Positions 18,081-27,612 of a stretch of DNA of 64,000 nt are shown in pieces; position 1 is the stretch's first letter; each line of letters opens with the position of its first letter. The DNA lies in assembly GCF_029318685.1 (NCBI RefSeq), contig NZ_CP119677.1:2218501-2282500 (forward strand). Direction: 5' to 3'. The stretch comes from Ruminiclostridium papyrosolvens DSM 2782. GTDB lineage: Bacteria; Bacillota; Clostridia; Acetivibrionales; DSM-1351. The notes under the pieces were generated by a model that had not been told where the DNA came from, made no database searches, and worked only from the letters and a program-made list of their open reading frames with translations. The position numbers and the translations under genes were made by a program.

Positions 18081-20246
18081 ATGAATAAGAATTTTAAACG
18101 AGTAGGAGCAGTTGCAGTTGCTGCTGCAATGTCATTATCTATAATGACAACAACAAGCATTAATGCAGCAACAAATCCGGTAAACAAGGTGTATCAAGAT
18201 CGTTTTGAATCAATGTACAGCAAGATTAAAGATACTTCAAACGGATATTTCAGTGAGCAGGGAATTCCTTACCACTCAGTAGAAACATTAATGGTTGAGG
18301 CTCCTGACTATGGACATGTTACAACAAGTGAAGCTATGTCCTACTATATGTGGTTAGAAGCAATGCACGGAAAATTTTCAGGAGATTTTACAGGCTTTAA
18401 TAAGTCTTGGACAACTGCTGAAAAGTATTTGATTCCAACAGAACAGGATCAGCCTAATGCAAGTATGAGTAAGTATGATCCTAACAAGCCTGCTACATAT
18501 GCTCCTGAATATCAGGACCCAAGCAAATATCCGGCTAGATTGGATTCCAGCCAACCTGTTGGTAAAGATCCAATTAACTCACAATTGACATCAGCATACG
18601 GAACTAGCATGCTGTATGGAATGCACTGGATACTTGACGTTGATAACTGGTACGGATTTGGACAAAGAGGAGATGGAACATCAAAGCCATCTTACATCAA
18701 TACGTTCCAAAGAGGTGAGCAGGAGTCAACTTGGGAAACTATTCCTCAACCATGCTGGGATGCAATGAAATTTGGTGGAAAGAACGGATTCCTTGATTTA
18801 TTTACAGGGGATAATTCATATTCAAAACAATTTAAGTATACTAATGCTCCAGATGCTGATGCTCGTGCAGTTCAGGCAACTTACTGGGCTAACCAGTGGG
18901 CAAAAGAACAAGGTAAGAGCATAAGTACAGATGTAGGTAAGGCAACTAAGATGGGTGATTACCTGAGATATTCATTCTTTGATAAATATTTCAGAAAAAT
19001 CGGACAACCTACTCAGGCTGGTACAGGATATGATGCAGCAACTTATCTGCTTTCATGGTACTATGCATGGGGTGGTGGAGTTGAAGCCAACTGGTCTTGG
19101 ATAATCGGTAGCAGTCATAACCATTTCGGTTATCAGAATCCATTTGCAGCTTGGGTACTTTCAACAGATGCTGACTTTAAGCCTAAGTCAACAAATGGTG
19201 CAACTGACTGGGCTAAGAGCTTGGACAGACAGCTTGAATTCTATCAATGGTTGCAGTCATCAGAAGGTGCTATTGCCGGTGGTGCTACAAACTCATGGAA
19301 TGGTCGTTATGAATCACTTCCTGCAGGTACTTCAACATTCTACGGAATGGGCTATGTAGAAAACCCTGTATATGCTGATCCAGGCAGTAACACTTGGTTT
19401 GGTATGCAGGTATGGTCAATGCAGCGTATAGCTGAATTGTACTATAAGACTGGCGACGCTAGAGCAAAGAAACTCTTAGATAAATGGGCTAAGTGGATTA
19501 ACAGCGAGATTAAGTTTAGTGCTGACGGAACATTCCAGATTCCTGGCACACTTGATTGGGATGGACAGCCGGATACTTGGGATCCAACACAAGGATATAC
19601 CGGAAATTCAAACCTGCATGTTAAGGTTATAAACTATAATACTGACCTTGGTTGTGCTTCTTCACTTGCAAATACATTGACTTACTATGCTGCTAAATCA
19701 GGGGATAAAACTTCTCAAGATAATGCTAAGAAGCTCCTTGATGCAATTTGGAATAACTACAGCGATTCAAAGGGTGTTTCATCTTTAGAACAACGTAGCG
19801 ATTACCACAGATTCCTTGACCAGGAAGTTTTTGTACCAGCTGGTTGGACAGGAACAATGCCTAACGGCGATGTAATTAAGCCTGGTATTAAGTTTATAGA
19901 CATTCGTTCTAAGTACAAGCAGGATCCTGAATGGCAGACAATGGTTGCTGCATTACAGGCAGGACAGGTTCCTACACAGAGATTACACCGTTTCTGGGCA
20001 CAAAGTGAATTTGCAGTTGCAAATGGTACTTATGCAATACTCTTCCCAGATGGAGTAACTGTTACTAAGGGTGATGTAAACGGTGATGGTACCATAGATT
20101 CTATCGACCTTGCAACGCTTAAAAAATATCTGTTAACCGGCGACAGTGCTTTAATAGTTGTTGATAATGCAGATATGAATTCAGATGGTGACATAAATTC
20201 TATCGATTATGCTCAATTAAAGAAGGCAATATTGGCTAATCAATAG
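18081..20246 (+). CDS. cel48F: Processive cellulase GH48 with dockerin
   Basis: A 721-aa exported enzyme: signal peptide about 1-29, GH48 domain about 30-655, type I dockerin about 661-721 ([21 protein letters not shown] and [18 protein letters not shown]). GH48 enzymes run processively along cellulose with inversion and are usually the most abundant cellulosomal catalytic subunit. The catalytic acid Glu lies in the [13 protein letters not shown] stretch. Length matches R. cellulolyticum Cel48F closely. GGAAGGTG precedes ATG 18081. It is second in the operon, between two strong stem-loops, which could raise its mRNA share. Confidence 0.97.
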   Translation: MNKNFKRVGAVAVAAAMSLSIMTTTSINAATNPVNKVYQDRFESMYSKIKDTSNGYFSEQGIPYHSVETLMVEAPDYGHVTTSEAMSYYMWLEAMHGKFSGDFTGFNKSWTTAEKYLIPTEQDQPNASMSKYDPNKPATYAPEYQDPSKYPARLDSSQPVGKDPINSQLTSAYGTSMLYGMHWILDVDNWYGFGQRGDGTSKPSYINTFQRGEQESTWETIPQPCWDAMKFGGKNGFLDLFTGDNSYSKQFKYTNAPDADARAVQATYWANQWAKEQGKSISTDVGKATKMGDYLRYSFFDKYFRKIGQPTQAGTGYDAATYLLSWYYAWGGGVEANWSWIIGSSHNHFGYQNPFAAWVLSTDADFKPKSTNGATDWAKSLDRQLEFYQWLQSSEGAIAGGATNSWNGRYESLPAGTSTFYGMGYVENPVYADPGSNTWFGMQVWSMQRIAELYYKTGDARAKKLLDKWAKWINSEIKFSADGTFQIPGTLDWDGQPDTWDPTQGYTGNSNLHVKVINYNTDLGCASSLANTLTYYAAKSGDKTSQDNAKKLLDAIWNNYSDSKGVSSLEQRSDYHRFLDQEVFVPAGWTGTMPNGDVIKPGIKFIDIRSKYKQDPEWQTMVAALQAGQVPTQRLHRFWAQSEFAVANGTYAILFPDGVTVTKGDVNGDGTIDSIDLATLKKYLLTGDSALIVVDNADMNSDGDINSIDYAQLKKAILANQ

Positions 20247-20281
20247 TACTTAATTAATGCTATAACGCATATGTAACCTTA

Positions 20282-20337
20282 AAGTCCGGACGGTATTTGA
20301 TGTGATTAACTATTTCATTCTTGTACTGTCCGGGCTT
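20282..20337 (+). promoter_or_regulatory. 14-bp stem-loop between cel48F and cel8C
   Basis: Arms 20282-20295 and 20324-20337 pair over 14 positions with two or three G-U pairs; loop 28 nt. Confidence 0.7.
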
Positions 20338-20380
20338 ATGAGTTACAAAGAAAATACGATAAAAGGATTAATATAAGAAC

Positions 20381-21763
20381 ATGATCAAAAGTACAAGTTT
20401 AAAAAGAATTAAATCACTTTTGATGGCTGCTATATTCAGTATTTCAATAATATCCGCTGCTATCGTTTCAAGTGCAGCTGATCAAATTCCTTTCCCATAT
20501 GACGCAAAATATCCGTACGGAGCCTACAGTTCCTTGGCTGATAGCCAGTCAAATGCTGATAACTTACTTCGCAGTGAATGGGAACAGTGGAAAAGTGCAC
20601 ATATTACTTCAAACGGAGCTAAAGGTTACCGCAGGGTTCAAAGAGACGCATCTACAAACTATGATACGGTTTCGGAAAGCCTTGGTTATGGTATGTTGCT
20701 TGCGGTTTACTTTGGAGAACAACAATTATTTGATGACTTATATCACTATGTTAAATTGTTTTTAAATACAAATGGACTTATGTCCTGGCGTATTGATTCT
20801 AACGGAAATATAATGGGAAAAGACGGTGTAGGTGCTGCTACAGATGCGGATGAGGACATTGCGGTATCCCTTGTATTTGCTTACAAAAAGTGGGGAACAA
20901 GCGGAGGATTTAATTACCAATCTGAAGCCAGAACTTATGTAAGTAACATATACAATAAAATGGTAGAGCCGGGTACGTATGTAATAAAGTCAGGGGATTT
21001 GTGGGGCGGTTCGGATGTTACTAATCCATCATATTTTGCTCCTGCGTGGTATAGAATCTTTGCTGATTTTACAGGTAATTCAGGATGGATTAATGTAGCA
21101 AACAAATGCTATGAAGTTGCCGATAAAGCAAGAAACAATAATACCGGACTCGTTCCTGATTGGTGTACGGCAAATGGTACTCCGGTTTCTGGACAAGGTT
21201 TTGATTTCTATTATGATGCAATTCGTTATCAGTGGAGAACAGCTATTGATTACAGTTGGTACGGAACTGCAAAAGCGAAGACAAATTGTGATGCTATATC
21301 AAACTTCTTTAAGAATATTGGTTATGCTAATATAAAAGATGGCTACACCATATCGGGAAGTCAGATAAGTTCAAATCATACAGCTACTTTTGTGAGCTGT
21401 GGTGCTGCAGCTGCAATGACTGGTACCGACACTACATATGCGAAGAACATCTATAATGAGTGTGTTAAAGTAAAAGATTCAGGTAACTACATATATTTTG
21501 GGAATACCTTAAGAATGCTGAATCTTTTGTATACTACGGGTAACTTCCCCAATCTATACAATTACAATTCTCAGCCACAACAGGGCTTAAAAGGCGATGT
21601 CAATAATGATGGTGTTATTGATTCACTTGATATTGCTGCCCTAAAGAAAGCCATTTTAACTCAAACAAATTCTAATATTAATTTAACAAATGCTGATATG
21701 AACAGTGACGGAAATATTGATTCCATTGATTTAGCTCAGCTAAAAGTTAAACTGCTTAAATAG
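20381..21763 (+). CDS. cel8C: Endoglucanase GH8 with dockerin
   Basis: A 460-aa exported endo-beta-1,4-glucanase: signal peptide about 1-33, GH8 (alpha/alpha)6 domain about 35-390, dockerin about 398-460. The GH8 signature ATDADEDIAVSLVFAYKKWG is visible around residue 150, and the catalytic acid Glu lies in VSESLGYGMLLAVYFG. Length equals that of R. cellulolyticum Cel8C. The ribosome site (AAAAGGA, 13 nt before ATG) is weaker than for its neighbours. The next gene starts within 60 nt, with no hairpin between, so cel8C and cel9G probably share a processed transcript. Confidence 0.96.
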   Translation: MIKSTSLKRIKSLLMAAIFSISIISAAIVSSAADQIPFPYDAKYPYGAYSSLADSQSNADNLLRSEWEQWKSAHITSNGAKGYRRVQRDASTNYDTVSESLGYGMLLAVYFGEQQLFDDLYHYVKLFLNTNGLMSWRIDSNGNIMGKDGVGAATDADEDIAVSLVFAYKKWGTSGGFNYQSEARTYVSNIYNKMVEPGTYVIKSGDLWGGSDVTNPSYFAPAWYRIFADFTGNSGWINVANKCYEVADKARNNNTGLVPDWCTANGTPVSGQGFDFYYDAIRYQWRTAIDYSWYGTAKAKTNCDAISNFFKNIGYANIKDGYTISGSQISSNHTATFVSCGAAAAMTGTDTTYAKNIYNECVKVKDSGNYIYFGNTLRMLNLLYTTGNFPNLYNYNSQPQQGLKGDVNNDGVIDSLDIAALKKAILTQTNSNINLTNADMNSDGNIDSIDLAQLKVKLLK

Positions 21764-21817
21764 AATTAACTATTTAAAGGAAATATGTCAAATTTAATTT
21801 TAGGGAGTGATTGCAAA

Positions 21818-23995
21818 TTGCTTAAGACTAAAAGAAAATGGGCAAAAGCTATTGGCGTTGCATTATCGATTTCAGTTTTGTCTTCTTTGGTTTCGTTTAT
21901 ACCTCAAGCAAATACATATGCTGCAGGAACATATAATTATGGAGAAGCACTGCAGAAATCAATTATGTTTTACGAATTTCAACGTTCAGGTGATCTTCCG
22001 GCTGATAAGCGTGACAACTGGAGAGATGATTCCGGTATGAAAGACGGTTCTGACGTAGGAGTTGATCTTACAGGAGGATGGTACGATGCAGGTGATCATG
22101 TAAAGTTTAACCTGCCAATGTCATATACCTCTGCAATGCTTGCATGGTCTTTATATGAAGATAAAGATGCCTATGATAAAAGCGGTCAGACTAAATATAT
22201 AATGGATGGAATAAAGTGGGCTAATGATTACTTTATAAAATGTAATCCCACAGCTGATGTATATTACTATCAGGTAGGTGACGGAGGCAAGGACCACACA
22301 TGGTGGGGCCCGGCTGAAGTAATGCAGATGGAAAGACCATCTTTTAAAGTTGATGCTTCCCATCCGGGTTCAGCAGTATGTGCTTCCACTGCAGCTTCTC
22401 TTGCATCAGCAGCAGTAGTTTTTAAAGACAGTGATCCTACTTATGCATCAAAGTGCATAAGTCATGCTAAGAACTTATTCGCAATGGCTGACAAAGCCAA
22501 GAGTGATGCGGGTTATACAGCTGCTTCAGGCTTCTACAGCTCAGGTGGATTTTATGACGACCTTTCATGGGCTGCAGTATGGTTATATCTTGCTACAAAT
22601 GACAGTACTTATCTTGATAAAGCAGAATCCTATGTACCGAATTGGGGTAAAGAGCAACAGACAGATATTATAGCCTACAAATGGGGACAGTGTTGGGATG
22701 ACGTACATTACGGTGCTGAACTTCTACTTGCAAAGCTTACTAACAAACAGTTATATAAGGACAGTATAGAAATGAATCTCGACTTCTGGACAACCGGTGT
22801 TAACGGTATGCGCGTTTCTTATACACCAAAAGGTTTAGCATGGTTATTCCAATGGGGTTCATTAAGGCATGCAACAACTCAGGCATTTTTAGCAGGTGTT
22901 TATGCTGATTGGGAAGGTTGTACACCAGCAAAAGTATCTGTATATAAGGATTTCCTGAAGAGTCAGATTGATTATGCCCTTGGAAGTACAGGAAGAAGTT
23001 TTGTAGTAGGATTTGGAGTAAATCCTCCTCAACATCCTCATCACAGAACTGCTCACAGTTCATGGACAGATCAAATGACTTCCCCAACATACCATAGGCA
23101 TACAATTTATGGTGCATTGGTAGGAGGACCGGATAATGCAGACGGTTATACTGACGAAATAAACAATTTTGTCAATAATGAAATAGCTTGCGACTATAAT
23201 GCCGGATTTACAGGCGCACTTGCAAAAATGTATAAGAGCTTTGGAGGAGATCCTATTCCAAACTTCAAGGCTATTGAAAAAATAACCAACGATGAAGTTA
23301 TTATAAAAGCAGGTTTGAATTCAACAGGTCCTAACTATACTGAAATCAAAGCTGTTGTGTACAACCAGACCGGATGGCCTGCAAGAATAACAGACAAGCT
23401 TTCATTTAAGTACTTTATGGACTTGTCTGAAATCGTAGCAGCAGGAATTGATCCGTTAAGTCTCACAACCAGCTCAAACTATGCTGAAGGTAAGAATACA
23501 AAGGTTTCCGGCGTATTGCCATGGGATGTTTCAAAGAATATTTACTATGTAAATGTTGATTTGACAGGTGAAAAAATTTATCCGGGAGGTCAGTCAGCCT
23601 GCAGAAGAGAAGTTCAGTTTAGAATTTCAGCACCACAGGCAACAACCTATTGGAATCCTAAGAATGACTTCTCATATGATGGATTACCAACCACCAGTAC
23701 TGTAGACACGGTTAAAAATATTCCTGTTTATGATAATGGAGTAAAAGTATTCGGTAATGAACCTGACGGCGGCTCGGTAGATCCTGATCCTGAAATCTTG
23801 TACGGTGATGTAAACAGCGACAAGAGTGTAGATGCATTGGACTTAGCTGCTATAAAGCTATATTTACTTGGCGGCAGTTCAAGTATAGATGTTAAAGCGG
23901 CAGATACATATAAGGACGGAACTATTGACGCCATAGATCTTGCCACTTTGAAAAAATTCTTGTTGGGGACAATTACTAAATTGCCTCAGGGTTAA
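21818..23995 (+). CDS. cel9G: Endoglucanase GH9-CBM3c with dockerin
   Basis: A 725-aa enzyme: signal peptide about 1-35, GH9 about 36-490, CBM3c about 500-650, dockerin about 660-725. The GH9 base motif is [12 protein letters not shown] and the acid motif is [24 protein letters not shown] is also present. The fused CBM3c feeds a cellulose chain to the catalytic cleft. I chose TTG 21818 because AGGGAGTGA at 21802-21810 lies 7 nt before it and the length then equals Cel9G of R. cellulolyticum; an in-frame ATG at 21785 has no ribosome site. Confidence 0.95.
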   Translation: MLKTKRKWAKAIGVALSISVLSSLVSFIPQANTYAAGTYNYGEALQKSIMFYEFQRSGDLPADKRDNWRDDSGMKDGSDVGVDLTGGWYDAGDHVKFNLPMSYTSAMLAWSLYEDKDAYDKSGQTKYIMDGIKWANDYFIKCNPTADVYYYQVGDGGKDHTWWGPAEVMQMERPSFKVDASHPGSAVCASTAASLASAAVVFKDSDPTYASKCISHAKNLFAMADKAKSDAGYTAASGFYSSGGFYDDLSWAAVWLYLATNDSTYLDKAESYVPNWGKEQQTDIIAYKWGQCWDDVHYGAELLLAKLTNKQLYKDSIEMNLDFWTTGVNGMRVSYTPKGLAWLFQWGSLRHATTQAFLAGVYADWEGCTPAKVSVYKDFLKSQIDYALGSTGRSFVVGFGVNPPQHPHHRTAHSSWTDQMTSPTYHRHTIYGALVGGPDNADGYTDEINNFVNNEIACDYNAGFTGALAKMYKSFGGDPIPNFKAIEKITNDEVIIKAGLNSTGPNYTEIKAVVYNQTGWPARITDKLSFKYFMDLSEIVAAGIDPLSLTTSSNYAEGKNTKVSGVLPWDVSKNIYYVNVDLTGEKIYPGGQSACRREVQFRISAPQATTYWNPKNDFSYDGLPTTSTVDTVKNIPVYDNGVKVFGNEPDGGSVDPDPEILYGDVNSDKSVDALDLAAIKLYLLGGSSSIDVKAADTYKDGTIDAIDLATLKKFLLGTITKLPQG

Positions 23996-24090
23996 GAAGA
24001 AGCTTTTGTAAGTATAAGAAGTTTTTAATGCTTGCATTACTTATGAAATGTAAGCTTAAAAAATAAAAAAATTTTTACTAGGAGGTAAAT
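23996..24090 (+). other. Gap between cel9G and cel9E with only weak structure
   Basis: AAGCTT near 24000 can pair with AAGCTT near 24053, and a short AATGC/GCATT hairpin lies between. There is no strong stem like those in other long gaps of the operon. Confidence 0.35.
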
Positions 24091-26748
24091 ATGAAAAAAA
24101 GGTTAGTGAAGAAAGTTGCGATGCTTGTGGCAATCGTGCTGGTTCTATCTTCTTCAATAGGACAAGCATTTGCCCTTGTTGGAGCAGGAGACTTAATTCG
24201 AAACCACACCTTTGACAACAGAGTAGGTCTTCCATGGCATGTGGTTGAATCATACCCTGCAAAGGCTAGTTTTGAAATTACATCTGACGGTAAGTACAAA
24301 ATAACTGCTCAAAAGATTGGCGATGCAGGAAAAGGTGAAAGATGGGATATACAGTTCCGTCACAGAGGGCTCTCATTAGTAAACGGGCATACATATACTG
24401 TAAAGTTTACAGTTACTGCCAGTAGAGCCTGCAAAATCTACCCTAAAATAGGTGATCAGGGCGATCCATATGATGAATACTGGAACATGAATGATCAATG
24501 GCAATTCCTTGAGTTACAGGCTAATACTCCTAAAACTGTAACACAGACATTTACACAGAAAAAGGGAGACAAGAAGAACGTTGAATTTGCTTTCCACCTT
24601 GCTCCAGATAAAACTACATCAGAAGCACAGAATCCATCAAGTTTTCAACCGATAACTTATACTTTTGATGACATTTATATTCAGGATCCTCAATTTCCTG
24701 GATATGAACCAGATCCAATTGAACCTACTAATGTTGTACGTTTAAATCAGGAAGGATTCTATCCTAATTCTGATAAGATAGCAACAGTAGCTACAACTTC
24801 AACAACTCCAATTAACTGGCAGTTGGTTAATAGTGCAGGAACAGCAGTTTTAAGCGGAAAATCAACCGTTAAAGGCGCTGACCATGCATCAGGTGACAAT
24901 GTTCATATCATTGATTTCTCAAGTTACAAAACAGCTGGTACCGGTTATAAGATAGTAACAGATGTTCCTGTAACAAAAACCGGAGACAATGAGAGTATGA
25001 AGTTCAACATTGGAAATGATATTTATACAAAAATGAAATACGATTCAATGAAGTATTTCTATCACAACAGAAGTGCTATTCCAATAGAAATGCCATACTG
25101 TGATCAATCACAATGGGCTCGTCCTGCAGGACATACAACAGATATACTTGCTCCAGATCCAACAAAGGATTACAAGGCTAATTACAAACTTGACGTTACA
25201 GGCGGTTGGTACGATGCCGGTGACCACGGAAAGTATGTTGTTAACGGTGGTATTGCAACATGGACTGTAATGAATGCATATGAACGTGCTCTTCATTTGG
25301 GAGGAGATACTTCAGTTGCTCCGTTTGCAGACGGTACATTGAATATTCCTGAAAGCGGAAATGGCTATCCTGACATACTGGATGAAGCTCGTTATAATTT
25401 AAAAACATTATTGAACATGCAGGTTCCGGCAGGAAATGAATTAGCAGGTATGGCTCACCACAAAGCTCATGACGAACGTTGGACAGCTCTTGCTGTACGT
25501 CCTGACCAGGATAAAATGGATCGTTGGTTACAGCCTCCAAGTACAGCAGCTACATTAAATCTTGCTGCTATGGCTGCACAAGGTTCACGTCTCTGGAAAC
25601 AGTACGATGCCGCTTTTGCAACTAAGTGTTTAACTGCAGCAGAAACTGCATGGGATGCTGCTGTAGCACATCCTGCAATATATGCAACAATGGAACAGGG
25701 TGCCGGCGGTGGAGCATACGGAGATAACTATGTTCTGGATGATTTCTACTGGGCAGCATGTGAATTATATGCTACTACAGGCAGTGACAAGTATTTAGAC
25801 TACATAAAGAGTTCTAAGCATTATCTCGAAATGCCTACAGAATTAACAGGCGGCGAGAACAATGGTATTACAGGAGCTTTTGACTGGGGTTGTACAGCAG
25901 GTATGGGAACATTAACACTTGCACTTGTTCCTACAAAACTTCCAGCAGCTGATCTTGCTAAAGCTAAAGCTAATATTCAAGCAGCAGCTGACAAGTTTAT
26001 AGCAATAGAAAAAGCTCAGGGTTATGGTGTACCACTAGAAGAGAAAGTAATTTCATCTCCTTTTGATGCATCTACTGTTACAGGTTTCCAATGGGGATCA
26101 AACTCCTTTGTAATTAATGAAGCAATAGTTATGTCATATGCTTATGAATATAGTAATGTTAATGGCACAAAGAATAGCAAATATATCAATGGTGCTATAA
26201 CAGCAATGGATTACCTCCTCGGACGTAACCCAAATGTTCAGAGCTTTATAACAGGTTATGGTGATAACCCCCTTGATAATCCTCATCACCGTTTCTGGGC
26301 ATATCAGGCAGACAACACATTCCCGAAACCACCTCCAGGATGTTTGTCAGGCGGACCAAATTCCGGTTTACAGGATCCATGGGTTAAGGGTTCCGGTTGG
26401 CAGCCAGGTGAAAGACCCGCTGAAAAGTGCTATATGGATAATATTGAATCTTGGTCAACAAACGAAATAACCATCAACTGGAATGCTCCTCTTGTATGGA
26501 TGTCTTCTTACCTTTCTGAAGTAGGACCAAAGATTGGTGATACAGATATTCCTAAAATTCTTTTAGGTGATATTAATGCTGACGGTGAAAGAGATTCATT
26601 GGACTATGCTGCATTGAAGAGAGCTCTGTTAACACAGGACTTTTCTCATATAGATTTAGCAAATTCTGATATAAACAAAGATGGCGCCATTGATTCAGTT
26701 GACTTAGCTAGACTAAAAGGATTCTTGTTAGGAAAGATAGAACTATAA
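24091..26748 (+). CDS. cel9E: Cellulase CBM4-Ig-GH9 with dockerin
   Basis: An 885-aa cellulase: signal peptide about 1-29, family 4 carbohydrate-binding module about 30-205 (IRNHTFDNRVGLPWHV, FDDIYIQDPQ), Ig-like domain about 212-300 (VVRLNQEGFYPNSDKIA), GH9 about 310-815 with [12 protein letters not shown] and the acid in STNEITINWNAPL, dockerin about 822-885. This architecture is that of processive GH9 cellulases such as R. cellulolyticum Cel9E, and the length is the same. The dockerin's second repeat has Ser-Val (DSVDLA) in the recognition pair. AGGAGG precedes ATG 24091. A perfect 16-bp hairpin follows. Confidence 0.96.
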   Translation: MKKRLVKKVAMLVAIVLVLSSSIGQAFALVGAGDLIRNHTFDNRVGLPWHVVESYPAKASFEITSDGKYKITAQKIGDAGKGERWDIQFRHRGLSLVNGHTYTVKFTVTASRACKIYPKIGDQGDPYDEYWNMNDQWQFLELQANTPKTVTQTFTQKKGDKKNVEFAFHLAPDKTTSEAQNPSSFQPITYTFDDIYIQDPQFPGYEPDPIEPTNVVRLNQEGFYPNSDKIATVATTSTTPINWQLVNSAGTAVLSGKSTVKGADHASGDNVHIIDFSSYKTAGTGYKIVTDVPVTKTGDNESMKFNIGNDIYTKMKYDSMKYFYHNRSAIPIEMPYCDQSQWARPAGHTTDILAPDPTKDYKANYKLDVTGGWYDAGDHGKYVVNGGIATWTVMNAYERALHLGGDTSVAPFADGTLNIPESGNGYPDILDEARYNLKTLLNMQVPAGNELAGMAHHKAHDERWTALAVRPDQDKMDRWLQPPSTAATLNLAAMAAQGSRLWKQYDAAFATKCLTAAETAWDAAVAHPAIYATMEQGAGGGAYGDNYVLDDFYWAACELYATTGSDKYLDYIKSSKHYLEMPTELTGGENNGITGAFDWGCTAGMGTLTLALVPTKLPAADLAKAKANIQAAADKFIAIEKAQGYGVPLEEKVISSPFDASTVTGFQWGSNSFVINEAIVMSYAYEYSNVNGTKNSKYINGAITAMDYLLGRNPNVQSFITGYGDNPLDNPHHRFWAYQADNTFPKPPPGCLSGGPNSGLQDPWVKGSGWQPGERPAEKCYMDNIESWSTNEITINWNAPLVWMSSYLSEVGPKIGDTDIPKILLGDINADGERDSLDYAALKRALLTQDFSHIDLANSDINKDGAIDSVDLARLKGFLLGKIEL

Positions 26749-26764
26749 TTTTGAAGTAATATAT

Positions 26765-26801
26765 GGAACAATAGGAATGCTTTATGCATTCCTATTGTTC
26801 C
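26765..26801 (+). promoter_or_regulatory. Perfect 16-bp stem-loop between cel9E and orfX
   Basis: Arms 26765-26780 and 26786-26801 are perfect complements with a 5-nt loop; the strongest hairpin in the operon. No T run of four or more follows directly. Confidence 0.85.
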
Positions 26802-26911
26802 TATCCTATTATAAGTTTCAAGTCTTTGAACGGATATGTTATTTCCTTTAATTAAAATGTCTATAGTCATTTTATAGTAATAAATATATTGAATAAACAA
26901 GGAGAAAAGCC

Positions 26912-27586
26912 ATGAAAAAAGTAATATTGGCAATATTGATAATTGTTTGTGTGACTGCTGCAGTAATATTTGGAGTAAACCATTTTAAATCTGATTCAGA
27001 AACATCAACTTCAACAATAAGTAGTACAGCATCATCATCTCCATCTGCTTCGGTGTCCACATCTTCATCAGCAAAAAGTTCAGATTCAAAATCAACTAAA
27101 TCAACAGCCGCTAAGGACAGTAAAGATACAAAGAGCAATCCAAAGGACAAAACTCCTGGCGGAGAGGCAGAAATATCAATTGGAAAAGTAAGCGGAGCTA
27201 CAGGTTCAACTGTAACAATTCCTGTAAAGCTTAATAAATTACCTGAAAAAGGAATTGGAAGCTTTAATTTCAATATTAAGTATGACAAAGATGCTCTTGA
27301 AGTTGTTGAGGTAAAACCAGGTGAAATTTTTGGAAGTAACAATTCAAACTTTGATTATACAGTTATTGATACAACCGGATTGGTTAGCTTTCTTTATACA
27401 AGCAGCAATAGTGGAAAAGATGCTATAACTAAGCCGGGAGTTATCACAAATATCACTTTCAAAATAAAGGATAGTGCCAAGAAGGGATCAATAATAATTT
27501 CACGAGGTACTGCAGGTGCATTTGGAGATACTGCACTCAAGAAGATTAATGCAGTATTTACTGAAGGTGAGATAACAGTTAAATAA
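26912..27586 (+). CDS. orfX: Membrane-anchored single-cohesin protein OrfX
   Basis: A 224-aa protein: N-terminal membrane segment about 2-22 that probably stays as an anchor, a Ser/Thr/Lys-rich spacer about 25-87, and one type I cohesin about 90-224 (ISIGKVSGATGSTVTIPVKL, FNFNIKYDKDALEVVEVKPG, GTAGAFGD). It can hold a dockerin enzyme at the cell surface, or serve as an assembly intermediate. The cohesin is only distantly like those of CipC. It sits between cel9E and cel9H, as in R. cellulolyticum, and is 26 nt from cel9H. AAGGAGAAAAGCC precedes ATG. Confidence 0.93.
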   Translation: MKKVILAILIIVCVTAAVIFGVNHFKSDSETSTSTISSTASSSPSASVSTSSSAKSSDSKSTKSTAAKDSKDTKSNPKDKTPGGEAEISIGKVSGATGSTVTIPVKLNKLPEKGIGSFNFNIKYDKDALEVVEVKPGEIFGSNNSNFDYTVIDTTGLVSFLYTSSNSGKDAITKPGVITNITFKIKDSAKKGSIIISRGTAGAFGDTALKKINAVFTEGEITVK

Positions 27587-27612
27587 CTGATTTATGCGTG
27601 GAGTGTGTAAAT

